A stretch of DNA of 64,000 nt from Ralstonia sp. UNC404CL21Col (GTDB lineage Bacteria > Pseudomonadota > Gammaproteobacteria > Burkholderiales > Burkholderiaceae), in the NCBI RefSeq assembly GCF_000620465.1, contig NZ_JIBE01000004.1, forward strand, positions 62,001-126,000. The letters run 5' to 3'. Below are positions 16,823 through 26,396 of this stretch, piece after piece; position 1 is the first letter of the stretch; each line of letters opens with the position of its first letter. The notes under the pieces were generated by a model that was given only the letters and a program-made list of their open reading frames with translations, searched no databases and was not told the origin of the DNA. Made by a program: the position numbers and the translations under genes.

Positions 16823-17326
16823 ATGAAGGATATCTACGTCAAGTTCGACAGCCCGGCAATCAAGGGGGAGTCGCAAGACAAGGATCACAAGGACTGGATC
16901 GAAATCAACAGCTGGTCGCAGGCCATCAGCCAACCGCGTTCGGCCACGGCTTCGACCGCCGGCGGCCACACGGCTGAGCGTTGCGAACACCGCGACATGG
17001 TCTTCACGAAGGATCTGGACGTCGTCAGCCCGCTGCTGTACCAGCACGCTTCGGGCGGCACGACCTTCGGTGAAGTGACCATCGAATTCTTCCGCGCAGA
17101 TGGCGAAGGCAACCGCGTGAAGTACCTCGAAGTCAAGCTGAAGAACGCCATCCTGAGCGAAGTCGATTCGCAAGTGGTCGCGCAAGGCATCCCGACCGAC
17201 ACGTTCAGCCTGCGCTACGCCGCTGTGCAGTGGAAGTACACGCAGCAGAAGAGCGCCGGCGGCCAAGGCGGCAACTCGCAAGGCGCCTGGAGCCTCACCA
17301 AGAACGACAAGACCTACTCGGTTTAA
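16823..17326 (+). CDS. hcp: Hcp tube protein (TssD)
   Basis: The 167-residue protein forms stacked hexamers that make the inner tube and can carry small effectors. The start MKDIYVKFDSPAIKGES, the segment HRDMVFTKDLDVVSPLLYQHASGG and VEIEFFRAD-type strands (VTIEFFRADGEGNRVKYLEVKLKNAILSEVDSQV) mark the family. It is the standard length without an extended toxin domain. A GAGGG ribosome site lies upstream. A strong hairpin with a T-run follows immediately, which should raise hcp transcript levels relative to the genes after it. Confidence 0.97.
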   Translation: MKDIYVKFDSPAIKGESQDKDHKDWIEINSWSQAISQPRSATASTAGGHTAERCEHRDMVFTKDLDVVSPLLYQHASGGTTFGEVTIEFFRADGEGNRVKYLEVKLKNAILSEVDSQVVAQGIPTDTFSLRYAAVQWKYTQQKSAGGQGGNSQGAWSLTKNDKTYSV

Positions 17327-17346
17327 CGTTTGGTGTTCTCCTGATG

Positions 17347-17384
17347 ACAAGAGCCGCAGCCGCCGTGCTGCGGCATCTTGTTTT
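17347..17384 (+). terminator. intrinsic (probably partial) terminator after hcp
   Basis: A stem of six plus eight base pairs (17347-17360 with 17367-17381, one bulged A, 6-base loop) ends in TTTT at 17381-17384. It lies between the hcp stop and the tssE start and faces the direction of transcription. Because tssE and the later genes follow without another clear promoter, it probably attenuates rather than ends the transcript. Confidence 0.65.
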
Positions 17385-17394
17385 CTAGCAGCAT

Positions 17395-17868
17395 ATGAAA
17401 GGCTTCGAACCCAGCCTGCTCGACAAGCTCTTCGACGACGAGCCGCACGCGCCCATGCCCACGGCATTGCGCCAGCTCTCGCTGGAAGAACTCAAGAGCA
17501 CCGTGGCACGCGATATTGAATCCTTGCTCAACACGCGCATCGTGTTGGAAGAAGAGGATTTGCACGGCTTGCCCGAATGCAAGCGGTCGCTGCTCACGTA
17601 TGGCCTGAACGATTTTTCTGGCCTGAGCCTGGCCAGTTTCTACGACCGCAACTACATCTGCCAGTCGCTCACCAAGGCGATCGAGCGGCATGAGCCGCGA
17701 CTGCAGCATGTGAATGTGTCGCTGGAAATCAATGAACGCGCGACCAATGCCTTGTGCTTTGGGATCAGCGCAGTGCTGCTGGTGGGGCCCGCACGCGAGC
17801 CCGTGAGTTTTGACGCCATGCTGCAACCGTCGACGCTGCGGTATTCCGTGTCACGCGGACGCGGCTGA
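17395..17868 (+). CDS. tssE: TssE, gp25-like baseplate protein
   Basis: The 157-residue protein belongs to the gp25/lysozyme-like baseplate family. The conserved region VARDIESLLNTRIVLEEE is present, followed by LTYGLNDFSGLSL and LEINERATNALCFGISAVLL. TssE joins TssF and TssG in the wedge and nucleates sheath assembly. It lies after the hcp attenuator and before tssF. Confidence 0.95.
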   Translation: MKGFEPSLLDKLFDDEPHAPMPTALRQLSLEELKSTVARDIESLLNTRIVLEEEDLHGLPECKRSLLTYGLNDFSGLSLASFYDRNYICQSLTKAIERHEPRLQHVNVSLEINERATNALCFGISAVLLVGPAREPVSFDAMLQPSTLRYSVSRGRG

Positions 17869-17946
17869 GACTGCACGGACCTGCACAACGCACCACCCGC
17901 AACACACTGAAGCACCCGCAGGACCGCCACCGGACCGCCACGAAGA

Positions 17947-19797
17947 ATGGAAGAGCTGCTGCCTTATTACGAACGAGAACTGGCCTTCCTGCGCCGGTAC
18001 TCGCGCGACTTCGCCGAGCGGTATCCGAAGATCGCCGGCCGCCTCGCCATGTCGGGCGACGGCTGCGACGATCCGCATGTCGAGCGGATGATCGAATCGT
18101 TTGCCTTCCTGACCGCACGTGTCAGCAAGAAGCTCGACGACGACTACCCCGAATTTACCGAGGCGCTGCTGGAGGTGCTGTATCCGCACTACCTGCGGCC
18201 CTTTCCGTCGTGCTCGGTGGCGCATTTCGATGTGCGCGGCGTGGCTGCGCAACTGAGCGCGCCGGTCACGATTGCGCGCGGCACGTTCCTCACCACACGC
18301 ATGGTGCGCAAGGTCGAATGCCGCTTCCGCACCGCATACGACGTCACGTTTGCGCCGGTGCGCGTGGCCGGCGCGACGTTCGAGCGCGCAGTATCGGCGC
18401 CGGCCGCCGTGCAATTGCCCAAAGGTGCAACGGGCGCCATTGCGATCACGCTCGAATACGTGGGGGAGCGCGGCGGTTTCGAATCGCTGTCGATGGACAA
18501 GCTGCGCGTCTACATGGACGGCGAGCCATCGTTCGTGGCGGCGCTGGGCGATGCGCTGTTCCTGCACACCGCAGCCGGATACGTGGAAGCCGAGCGCGCC
18601 GGCGTCTGGAAGCGCCTGATTTCCGTGCCCTTGCACGAAGTCGGCTTTAGCGAAGACGAATCCCTGATCGATTGCCCGGCACGCTCGCATCCGGCCTATC
18701 GGCTGTTGACCGAGCACTTCAGCTTTGCCGAGAAATTCAACTTCTTCGACATCGACCTGGCCGCATTGCGACGCGGCCTGACGCCGGGTGTGCCGGTGCG
18801 CCGTCTGACGCTGCATCTGGTGCTGAAAGACGTGCGCAGCGATTCGCACGCCGCGCGCCTGCTCGAGAACCTGCAGCCTGAGCACTTGCGCCTGCATTGC
18901 ACGCCCGTGGTCAATCTGTTCCAGCAGAAGGCCGATCCGATCCGCATCGAACATACGGCGAGCGCTTATCCGGTCGTGGCAGACAGCCGGCGCGCGCACG
19001 GCTTTGACATCTACTCGATCGACAACGTGCAGCTGGTGCGTGAAACCACGGCGCACGAGAAGGTCACGGAGTTCCGGCCGTTCTACTCGCTGCATCACGG
19101 CGAGGAGCCCGGCCGCGCGGGCCATTACTGGCTGGCACGCCGCAACGAGCTGATCGCGCAGCGCAGCCCGGGCTTCGAAACGGAAATCTCCATCGTCGAT
19201 ACGCAGTTCGACCCCGCCAGCCCGCAGACCGACACACTCAGCCTGACCGTCACCTGCACGAACCGGGACTTGCCTTCGACGCTGGCGTTTGGCCAGCCCG
19301 ATGGCGATCTGTCGATGGAAGGCAGTTCCATCGCCCGCAACATCACCTTCCTGCGCAAGCCGACGCCGTCGATGCGGTTTGGAGGCGGGCGCGCGGCGCA
19401 ATGGCGATTGATCTCGCTGCTGGCGCTGAACCATCTGTCGCTCGTGCAGAACGGTCTGCCGACGTTGAAAGAGATGCTGCGTCTGCACGATCTACCGCGC
19501 AACGCGATCTCTGCTCGGCAGATCGAAGGCATCGTCGCGCTCGATTACCAACCGGCGACGCAGTGGCTGGCCGGCAAGCCGTTCGCCACCTTCGTGCGCG
19601 GCCTGGAGGTTCGCCTCACGCTGGATGAAGACGCCTTTGTGGGCACCGGCATGCACCGGTTCATCCGTGTGCTGGACCACTTCTTTGGCCTGTACGTCCA
19701 CATGAACAGCTTTGTGCAGTTGATTGCGGTCTCGCGCCGCACCGGCAAGGAATTGGTCAAATGCGCACCCCGCAGCGGCGAATCGATCCTGGTGTAA
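17947..19797 (+). CDS. tssF: TssF baseplate protein
   Basis: The 616-residue protein is a full-length TssF (ImpG/VasA). The start MEELLPYYERELAFLRRYSRDFAERYPKIAGRL and the segment DPHVERMIESFAFLTARVSKKLDDDYPEFTEALLEVLYPHYLRPFPS are diagnostic. The C-terminal end (FVQLIAVSRRTGKELVKCAPRSG) also fits. Two TssF copies wrap TssG in each baseplate wedge around VgrG. The gene overlaps tssG by 37 bases. Confidence 0.97.
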   Translation: MEELLPYYERELAFLRRYSRDFAERYPKIAGRLAMSGDGCDDPHVERMIESFAFLTARVSKKLDDDYPEFTEALLEVLYPHYLRPFPSCSVAHFDVRGVAAQLSAPVTIARGTFLTTRMVRKVECRFRTAYDVTFAPVRVAGATFERAVSAPAAVQLPKGATGAIAITLEYVGERGGFESLSMDKLRVYMDGEPSFVAALGDALFLHTAAGYVEAERAGVWKRLISVPLHEVGFSEDESLIDCPARSHPAYRLLTEHFSFAEKFNFFDIDLAALRRGLTPGVPVRRLTLHLVLKDVRSDSHAARLLENLQPEHLRLHCTPVVNLFQQKADPIRIEHTASAYPVVADSRRAHGFDIYSIDNVQLVRETTAHEKVTEFRPFYSLHHGEEPGRAGHYWLARRNELIAQRSPGFETEISIVDTQFDPASPQTDTLSLTVTCTNRDLPSTLAFGQPDGDLSMEGSSIARNITFLRKPTPSMRFGGGRAAQWRLISLLALNHLSLVQNGLPTLKEMLRLHDLPRNAISARQIEGIVALDYQPATQWLAGKPFATFVRGLEVRLTLDEDAFVGTGMHRFIRVLDHFFGLYVHMNSFVQLIAVSRRTGKELVKCAPRSGESILV

Positions 19798-20852
19798 TCC
19801 GGCGGCTGCTCCAGCAGCCGCACCGGTACCAGTTCTTCCAGGCCGTGCGTCTGCTGGAGCAGGTGTTCGCGCGCGAAGGCGGCACGGCGCCCGAGCAGGC
19901 GCTGGCCACGCGCCTGAGCTTTCGCAACACGCTGTCGCTGTCGTTCCCGCCCAGCGAACTGCAGCACATCGAGGCCGAGGGCATCACCGCCGAGATGCTT
20001 GAAACCGACGCCGCATTCATTGCCGCGCTGGAAGAGGGCGCGCTCGATTCGCTGGCGATCACGCCCACGTTCTTCGGCATGCTGGGCGGGCAGGGCGCCT
20101 TGCCCTTGCGCTACACCGAAATCGTGGCCGAGCGCGAAAGCCTCTGGCGCGACCGCGCTGCACGTGCGTTCTTCGACATCTTCTCGAACCGGGCAACGGC
20201 GCTGTTCTACCTGGCGTGGAAGAAATACCGCCTGCCGTTCCAGTACGAAGTCGACAGCAACAAGCATTACCTGCCGCTGCTGCTATCGCTGGCGGGGGCG
20301 GCAGACAAGACGCTGCGCCGCGATCTCTCCACCACGCCGGGGCCGATCCTCGACGAAGCGCTGGCCGGTTATGCCACGGCGATCCGGCATCGGCCGGTGT
20401 CTGCGGCGTACCTGCAGCGCGTGCTGTCGGATTACTTCCAGGCGCCGATGCGGGTGGAGCAGTTTGTCGGCGGGTGGTATCGCGTGCCGGCGTCGCAGTA
20501 CACGCGGCTGGGCAGCACCAACAACGTGCTGGGCGCCACGGCGCTGGCCGGCGCGCGGGTGTGGCAGCGCGACCTGCGCGTGCGCCTGTGGGTCGGGCCG
20601 CTCAAGCGTGCGCAATACCGCAATTTCCTGCCGGGTGCTTCCGGCGCGCTGGCGCTGCGCAAGATGCTGACCATCCTGTGCGGCACCACGCTGGAGTTTG
20701 AAATCAAGCTGATCCTGCGCCAGCAGGACGTGACCGGCAGCACGCTGGACAACAGCAACGACGGGCGCCTGGGCTGGGACACCTTCCTGTGTTCCCGCCC
20801 CGCGCAGCAGGACCGCAGCGATGCGCAATACACCCTCGCGCCGCTGCATTGA
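19761..20852 (+). CDS. tssG: TssG baseplate protein
   Basis: The 363-residue protein is TssG (ImpH/VasB). The N-terminal part (PHRYQFFQAVRLLEQVFAREG) and the segment RFRNTLSLSFP-like RLSFRNTLSLSFPPSELQHIE are typical. The central FFGMLGGQGALPLRYTEIVAERE and FFDIFSNRATALFYLAWKKYRLPF are strongly characteristic of the family. It binds TssF, TssE and TssK in the baseplate. The start lies inside the tssF end, so the two are probably co-translated. Confidence 0.97.
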   Translation: MRTPQRRIDPGVIRRLLQQPHRYQFFQAVRLLEQVFAREGGTAPEQALATRLSFRNTLSLSFPPSELQHIEAEGITAEMLETDAAFIAALEEGALDSLAITPTFFGMLGGQGALPLRYTEIVAERESLWRDRAARAFFDIFSNRATALFYLAWKKYRLPFQYEVDSNKHYLPLLLSLAGAADKTLRRDLSTTPGPILDEALAGYATAIRHRPVSAAYLQRVLSDYFQAPMRVEQFVGGWYRVPASQYTRLGSTNNVLGATALAGARVWQRDLRVRLWVGPLKRAQYRNFLPGASGALALRKMLTILCGTTLEFEIKLILRQQDVTGSTLDNSNDGRLGWDTFLCSRPAQQDRSDAQYTLAPLH

Positions 20853-20891
20853 TACCGACACATTCATCGATTCTTCCGGAGCGCTGCCGCC

Positions 20892-23615
20892 ATGGCCATC
20901 CCACTCAAAACCCTGATCGCCAAGCTGAATGCGACGAGCCGGCAAGCCGCCGAGCGCGCTGCGTCGCTGTGCATGGCGCGCGGCAATTACGAGGTCGATC
21001 TCGAACACCTGTTCCTGGCGCTGCTGGAAAACCGCCGCAGCGACTTTGCCGTGGCTGCCCGCGCCAGCGGCATCGACCTGGTCGCGCTGCAACGTGACCT
21101 GGAAGCCGAGATCGGCCGCTTCCAGACCGGCAATACGCGCACGCCGGCGTTCTCGCCGTACCTGCCGAAGCTGTTCGAGCACGGCTGGCTGATTGCGTCG
21201 CTCGACTCGCAAATCACGCGCATCCGCTCTGGCCATCTGCTGCTGGCGCTGCTGACGGAGCCCAGCCTGTCGGCGCTCGCGCAACGGGGCTCGCGCCTGT
21301 TCGGGCAGATTGAAGCCGACCGCCTGAAGCACGACTTCGATCGGCTCACCGCCGGTTCCGACGAGCAAGAGCAGGCCGTGGACATTGCCGACGACGGCGC
21401 AGACGCGACGCAAGGCGAAGGCGGCAAGCCCGCCGCGGCGCTGACGTCCACACCGGCGCTGGATCAGTTCACCGTAGACCTGACGCAATCCGCACGCGAT
21501 GGCCGCATCGACCCAGTCATCGGCCGCGATGCCGAGATCCGCCAGGTGATCGACATCCTGATGCGTCGTCGCCAGAACAACCCGATCCTCACCGGCGAAG
21601 CGGGCGTAGGCAAGACCGCTGTGGTGGAAGGCCTGGCCCTGCGCGTCGCCGCCAACGATGTGCCGCCGCCGCTGCAGGGCGTGACGCTGCGCACGCTCGA
21701 CATGGGCCTCCTGCAAGCAGGCGCCAGCGTCAAGGGCGAATTCGAGAACCGCCTGAAGAACGTGATCGACGAGGTGAAGAAGAGCCCGAAGCCGATCATC
21801 CTGTTCATCGACGAGGCGCACACCATCATTGGTGCAGGCGGGCAGGCCGGGCAGAACGATGCGGCCAACCTGCTCAAGCCTGCGCTTGCACGCGGCGAGC
21901 TGCGCACGATTGCGGCCACCACGTGGAGCGAATACAAGAAGTACTTTGAGAAAGATGCCGCACTGGCGCGCCGCTTCCAGGTCGTGAAGGTGGAAGAGCC
22001 CAGCGAGCCGCTGGCGGCCGCCATGCTGCGCGGCATGGCCGGGCTGATGGAGCGCCACTTTGGCGTGCGGGTGCTGGACGAGGCCATTACCGAGGCCGTG
22101 CGCTTGTCGCATCGCTATATCAGCGGCCGCCAGCTGCCGGACAAGGCCGTCAGCGTGCTGGATACGGCGTGCGCCAAGGTGGCGCTGGGCCAGAGCGCCA
22201 CGCCCGGCGCCATTGAAGACGACCAGAAAACGCTTGAACGCCTGCAAGGCGAGATCAACGCGCTGGAGCGCGAGCAAAGCGCCGGTGCCGAGCACGACGC
22301 GCGCCTGAAGGCGCTGAACGAGCAGCGCACGGAGCTGGAGCAACGCGTCGCGCAGAACACCGAACGTTTGGCGCAGGAGCGCGCGCTGGTCGCTCGCATT
22401 CAGGCGCTGCGCGAGGCGCGCGAAAGCGGTACCGCCCAAGCCGGCGAGGAAGACGCATTGCCCGTGGCCGCCAACAGCGACGTCGTCTCGATCCCCAAGC
22501 GCAAGCGCGCTGCCGACAAAGCGGACGAGCAGGACGAACTGGCCACGCTGCTCGCCGAGTTGCGCGCGCTGCAGGGCGAATCGCCCATGGTCCCGCTGCA
22601 GGTGGATGGCCATGTCGTGTCGGAAATCGTCTCGGCCTGGACGGGCATTCCGCTGGGCCGCATGGTCAAGGACGAACTGCGCACGGTGCTGAACCTCAAG
22701 CCGCTGCTGGCCGCCCGCGTGATCGGGCAGGACCACGCGCTGGATGCCATCGCGCAGCGCGTGCGCACCGCCACGGCCAACCTGGAAGACCCGAACAAGC
22801 CGCGCGGCGTGTTCCTGTTTGCCGGTCCGTCGGGCGTCGGTAAAACGGAAACCGCGCTGGCACTGGCCGACATTCTCTACGGCGGTGAACGCAAGCTCAT
22901 CACCATCAACATGAGCGAGTACCAGGAGGCGCACAGCGTGTCGGGCCTCAAGGGCTCGCCGCCGGGTTATGTCGGTTATGGTGAAGGCGGCGTGCTGACC
23001 GAAGCCGTGCGTCGCAACCCGTACAGCGTCGTGCTGCTCGATGAAGTGGAAAAGGCCCACCCGGACGTGCTGGAGATGTTCTTCCAGGTCTTCGACAAGG
23101 GCGAGATGGATGACGCCGAAGGCCGCCCGATCGACTTCCGCAACACCATCATCATCCTCACGTCGAATGTTGGCTCGCAGGCCATCATGCAGGCCTGCCT
23201 GAACAAGCCTGCTGAAGAACTGCCCGACACCGATGCGCTGGCAGAGCTGCTGCGCCCGACGCTCTACAAGGCGTTCAAGCCCGCATTCCTGGGGCGCATG
23301 AAGGTGGTGCCGTATTACCCGATTTCCGACGATGTGCTGGCCGAGATCATCACGCTCAAGCTGGGCCGTATCCGCGATCGCGTGGCCATCAACCACAAGG
23401 CGACGTTCCAGTGGGACAACGCGTTGGTCGAATCGGTGCTTGCACGCTGCACGGAAGTCGATGCCGGCGCCCGCGCGGTCGACCACATCCTGAACGGCAC
23501 GCTGCTGCCGCAGATTGCCGAGTCGGTGTTGACGCGCATGGCCGAAGGCGGCAGCGTCGAGAAGATCAAGGTCGGCGTCGGCAAGAACGGCGAATTCAAG
23601 TACCGCATCAACTAA
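20892..23615 (+). CDS. clpV: ClpV (TssH) sheath-recycling AAA+ ATPase
   Basis: The 907-residue protein has the Clp N-domain (about 1-160) with the ClpV-type start MAIPLKTLIAKLNATSRQAAERAASLCMARGNYEVDLEHLFLALLE. Two AAA+ modules follow: GEAGVGKTAVVEG with VKGEFENRLKNVIDEVKKS and LFIDEAHTI, then GPSGVGKTETALALAD with LLDEVEKAHPDV. A coiled-coil middle segment lies between them (about 440-540). It disassembles contracted TssB-TssC sheath for reuse in the cytoplasm. GGAG precedes the start. Order tssG-clpV-vgrG is common in this cluster type. Confidence 0.97.
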   Translation: MAIPLKTLIAKLNATSRQAAERAASLCMARGNYEVDLEHLFLALLENRRSDFAVAARASGIDLVALQRDLEAEIGRFQTGNTRTPAFSPYLPKLFEHGWLIASLDSQITRIRSGHLLLALLTEPSLSALAQRGSRLFGQIEADRLKHDFDRLTAGSDEQEQAVDIADDGADATQGEGGKPAAALTSTPALDQFTVDLTQSARDGRIDPVIGRDAEIRQVIDILMRRRQNNPILTGEAGVGKTAVVEGLALRVAANDVPPPLQGVTLRTLDMGLLQAGASVKGEFENRLKNVIDEVKKSPKPIILFIDEAHTIIGAGGQAGQNDAANLLKPALARGELRTIAATTWSEYKKYFEKDAALARRFQVVKVEEPSEPLAAAMLRGMAGLMERHFGVRVLDEAITEAVRLSHRYISGRQLPDKAVSVLDTACAKVALGQSATPGAIEDDQKTLERLQGEINALEREQSAGAEHDARLKALNEQRTELEQRVAQNTERLAQERALVARIQALREARESGTAQAGEEDALPVAANSDVVSIPKRKRAADKADEQDELATLLAELRALQGESPMVPLQVDGHVVSEIVSAWTGIPLGRMVKDELRTVLNLKPLLAARVIGQDHALDAIAQRVRTATANLEDPNKPRGVFLFAGPSGVGKTETALALADILYGGERKLITINMSEYQEAHSVSGLKGSPPGYVGYGEGGVLTEAVRRNPYSVVLLDEVEKAHPDVLEMFFQVFDKGEMDDAEGRPIDFRNTIIILTSNVGSQAIMQACLNKPAEELPDTDALAELLRPTLYKAFKPAFLGRMKVVPYYPISDDVLAEIITLKLGRIRDRVAINHKATFQWDNALVESVLARCTEVDAGARAVDHILNGTLLPQIAESVLTRMAEGGSVEKIKVGVGKNGEFKYRIN

Positions 23616-23636
23616 GTCGCTTCGCTGGAGCACATC

Positions 23637-26396
23637 ATGGTCTCTCCGACCGAGTTGGCAAACCTGCTACGTGCGTCGTTCTCCCAAGCCGACCGGCTGC
23701 TGCGCCTGGAAACGCCGCTGGGGCCGAACGTGCTGCTGCCGGAGCAGCTGGATGCGGCCGAGCACATCGACGCAGGCGGCTTCCGGCTGGAACTTACGGC
23801 GCTGTCAGACAACGCTGACATCGATTCGGCCAAGCTGCTCGGCCAGCCCGTACGGCTGGATCTGCTGACGCAGCAGAGCCGAAGCGCGCTGCGGCCGTTC
23901 CATGGCCACGTGACGCGCTTCGAGCAGGTGGGGGCCAACGGTGGCTTGGTGCGCTATCGGTTGGTGATCGAACCGTGGCTCGCATTCCTGCGCCATCGGC
24001 AAGACAGCTTCCTGTTCCAGGACATGTCTGTCATCGAGGTGGTCGACAGCCTGTTTGGCGACTACCAGGGCCAGGGCCGCCTCGTGCCCGCCTGGCGCTG
24101 GGCGTTGCGCGACAGCTCGGTCTACACGCGCCGCAGCGTCATCACGCAATACGACGAAAGCGACTTTGATTTCGTCACGCGCCTGCTGGCCGAAGAAGGG
24201 CTCTTCTATTTCTTCGAGCACGAAGCCAAGGACGGCGATGCGCTCGGCGTACACCGCATGGTCATTGCAGATTCGAATGACGTCTTTGCCGACAACGCAC
24301 AGGCGAGCATCCGCTTTGGCCGTGCAGATGCCACCGCCACGGAAGACGTGATCGACCGCTGGCAAGGCGCCCGCCGTTGGCAGACCAATGCCGTATCGAT
24401 TGCCAGTTGGGACTACCGCGCCAACGCAAAGCGCACGGCGCAACTCGGCGCGCAGCAGCAAAGCAACGACGGTCCGCAACTGACGTTGCAAGACACCGAT
24501 TACCCCGGTCAGTACTGGTTTGAGGACAACAACCAGGCACAGCGCGTCGCGCGGCTGATGATGGAAGCGCTGGAGCTGCGCGACAAGCAGTTCGACGGCG
24601 AAGGCACCGCCCGCACCTTGGCGACCGGCACGCGCTTCCAGTTGCTCGATCACTTCGATCATGACGATGGCGAGCAGCGCTTTGCCGTGTTGGCCGTCAC
24701 GCATCAAGCACGCAACAACTTCAACGACCGCTTCGGCCAGGTACTGACCGAAACGCTAGGCGCACTGCGCGGCGGCGATGTGCTGGCCGCGGGAAGCAAC
24801 AGCGGCGCGGGCGACGACGCACCGTTCTATCGCAACCACTTCACCGTCGTGCGCGACAACGTGCCCGTGCGCCCGCAGCAGAGTGATGCGCAGGGCCGTG
24901 CGCTGCATCCACGCCCGACCGTCAATGGCAGCCAGACCGCGCTGGTGGTGGGTGCGGAAGGGCCCGTGCATACCGACCGGGACCATCGCATCAAGGTGCA
25001 ATTTCATTGGCAACGCGGCGCTCGGTCAGCCAGCCGCCAATCGCATCCGGCTGGCGACGATAACGCGCGCGCCAGCGTAGGCCTTGGCGCATGGGTGCGC
25101 GTGACCGCGCCCGTGGCCGGCCCGAACTGGGGCGGCGTGGCGCTGCCGCGCGTCGGCCAGGAGGTGCTGGTCGAATTCCTGCAAGGCGACATCGACCGGC
25201 CCGTCGTGGTGGGCGCCGCCTACAACGGCAGCGGCCAGACTGACGCGCAATACAACCAGAACCAGGCCGGCGCAGCCGGCGCCACCGGCAACGCGCCGGC
25301 GTGGTTTGCCGGCGACAGCAAGAGCCAGGGCGCCTACGCCCACAACGCAGTGCTGTCCGGCATCAAGACACAAGCGCTGGCTGGGAGCCAGTCGGGCTCG
25401 TCGGGTTACAACCAACTCGTCTTTGATGATTCCGCAGGGCAGGGCCGCACGCAGCTCAGCACCACGCAGGCGGCAAGCGGCCTCGTGCTCGGCCATCACA
25501 AGGAACAGATCGACAGCGCACGGCAGGCCGATCTAGGCCACGGAGCAGCGCTCGCAACCGACGACAGCGGCGCCGTGCGCGCCGGCGCCGGCCTGCTGCT
25601 CACCGCCCACAGCGCCGGCACCAGCGCATCGCTGCAGGACAGCGAAGCTGCCGCCAGCCAGATCGAAGCCGTGAGCGACCTCGCCGAATCCCTCGCCGAC
25701 GCAGCGCAGAAGCAGAAAGCCGGCCTGGCCGACGAGCCCGCCGCCAAGGAGCTCCCCGCGCTCAAGCAACTGCGCCACACCACCGAAGTGCTGCGTCACA
25801 CCGAAAGCGCCGGTGAAGGCGCGCAGGCCGTTGCCTACAGCGAGCCGCATCTGCAAGTCTCGGCGCCCAAAGGCATTGTCAGCACGACGCCGGCCGATGC
25901 GGTGCTGGTTGCCGGCACGCAGGCCACGTTGATCGCCAAGCAAGACACCAACGTCGCCGCGGGCGGCAATCTCTCAGTGGCGGTCGCGGAGGGGCTGAGC
26001 CTCTATGCGCACGGCAAATCGCTCGGGCAGGCCGGGGATGCGACACCGGGCATCGCCATGCATGCCGCAAGCGGCAAGGTTGGGCTTTCGAGCCTCAAGG
26101 GCGAGACCCATCTGGTGGCCGAGAAGGCCGTGACGGTCGCCTCCACGCAGGGCAATGTCACTGCGGAGGCGAAGCAGCACGTGCTCGTCAATGCGGCCGG
26201 TGCGCAGATCAAGGTGACGAATGGAACGATTGAACTGCATGCGCCTGGGATGGTGACGTTTAAGGGGGCGGGGCATCGGTTTGTGGGGCCGGGTGGGGCG
26301 GGCGGAGATAACAGCCTGGCGCAGGGCAAATTGAAGGGATGCAGTGTCCAGGAAGATAGCGCTGCCGCGAGCGGTGCGGGCTCGGTGTCGCGGTGA
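23637..26396 (+). CDS. vgrG: VgrG spike protein (TssI), second copy
   Basis: The 919-residue protein has the gp27-like N-terminus (RLLRLETPLGPNVLLPEQLDAAEHID, SDFDFVTRLLAEEGLFYFFEH), the gp5 OB-fold (DRDHRIKVQFHWQRG, AGPNWGGVALPRVGQEVLVEFLQGDIDRPVVVG) and the DUF2345 beta-helix (about 700-890). It ends in a short tail (KLKGCSVQEDSAAASGAGSVSR) without a transthyretin-like domain. The stop overlaps a GTG start of the next gene (GTGA), a DUF4123 adaptor, which probably loads the following VasX-like effector onto this spike. Confidence 0.96.
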   Translation: MVSPTELANLLRASFSQADRLLRLETPLGPNVLLPEQLDAAEHIDAGGFRLELTALSDNADIDSAKLLGQPVRLDLLTQQSRSALRPFHGHVTRFEQVGANGGLVRYRLVIEPWLAFLRHRQDSFLFQDMSVIEVVDSLFGDYQGQGRLVPAWRWALRDSSVYTRRSVITQYDESDFDFVTRLLAEEGLFYFFEHEAKDGDALGVHRMVIADSNDVFADNAQASIRFGRADATATEDVIDRWQGARRWQTNAVSIASWDYRANAKRTAQLGAQQQSNDGPQLTLQDTDYPGQYWFEDNNQAQRVARLMMEALELRDKQFDGEGTARTLATGTRFQLLDHFDHDDGEQRFAVLAVTHQARNNFNDRFGQVLTETLGALRGGDVLAAGSNSGAGDDAPFYRNHFTVVRDNVPVRPQQSDAQGRALHPRPTVNGSQTALVVGAEGPVHTDRDHRIKVQFHWQRGARSASRQSHPAGDDNARASVGLGAWVRVTAPVAGPNWGGVALPRVGQEVLVEFLQGDIDRPVVVGAAYNGSGQTDAQYNQNQAGAAGATGNAPAWFAGDSKSQGAYAHNAVLSGIKTQALAGSQSGSSGYNQLVFDDSAGQGRTQLSTTQAASGLVLGHHKEQIDSARQADLGHGAALATDDSGAVRAGAGLLLTAHSAGTSASLQDSEAAASQIEAVSDLAESLADAAQKQKAGLADEPAAKELPALKQLRHTTEVLRHTESAGEGAQAVAYSEPHLQVSAPKGIVSTTPADAVLVAGTQATLIAKQDTNVAAGGNLSVAVAEGLSLYAHGKSLGQAGDATPGIAMHAASGKVGLSSLKGETHLVAEKAVTVASTQGNVTAEAKQHVLVNAAGAQIKVTNGTIELHAPGMVTFKGAGHRFVGPGGAGGDNSLAQGKLKGCSVQEDSAAASGAGSVSR

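Noticed and set aside
20283-23633. Minus-strand open frame of about 1116 codons antisense to clpV
   Set aside because: Composition is typical of an antisense shadow (His, Arg, Gln-rich), and clpV on the other strand is unmistakable.
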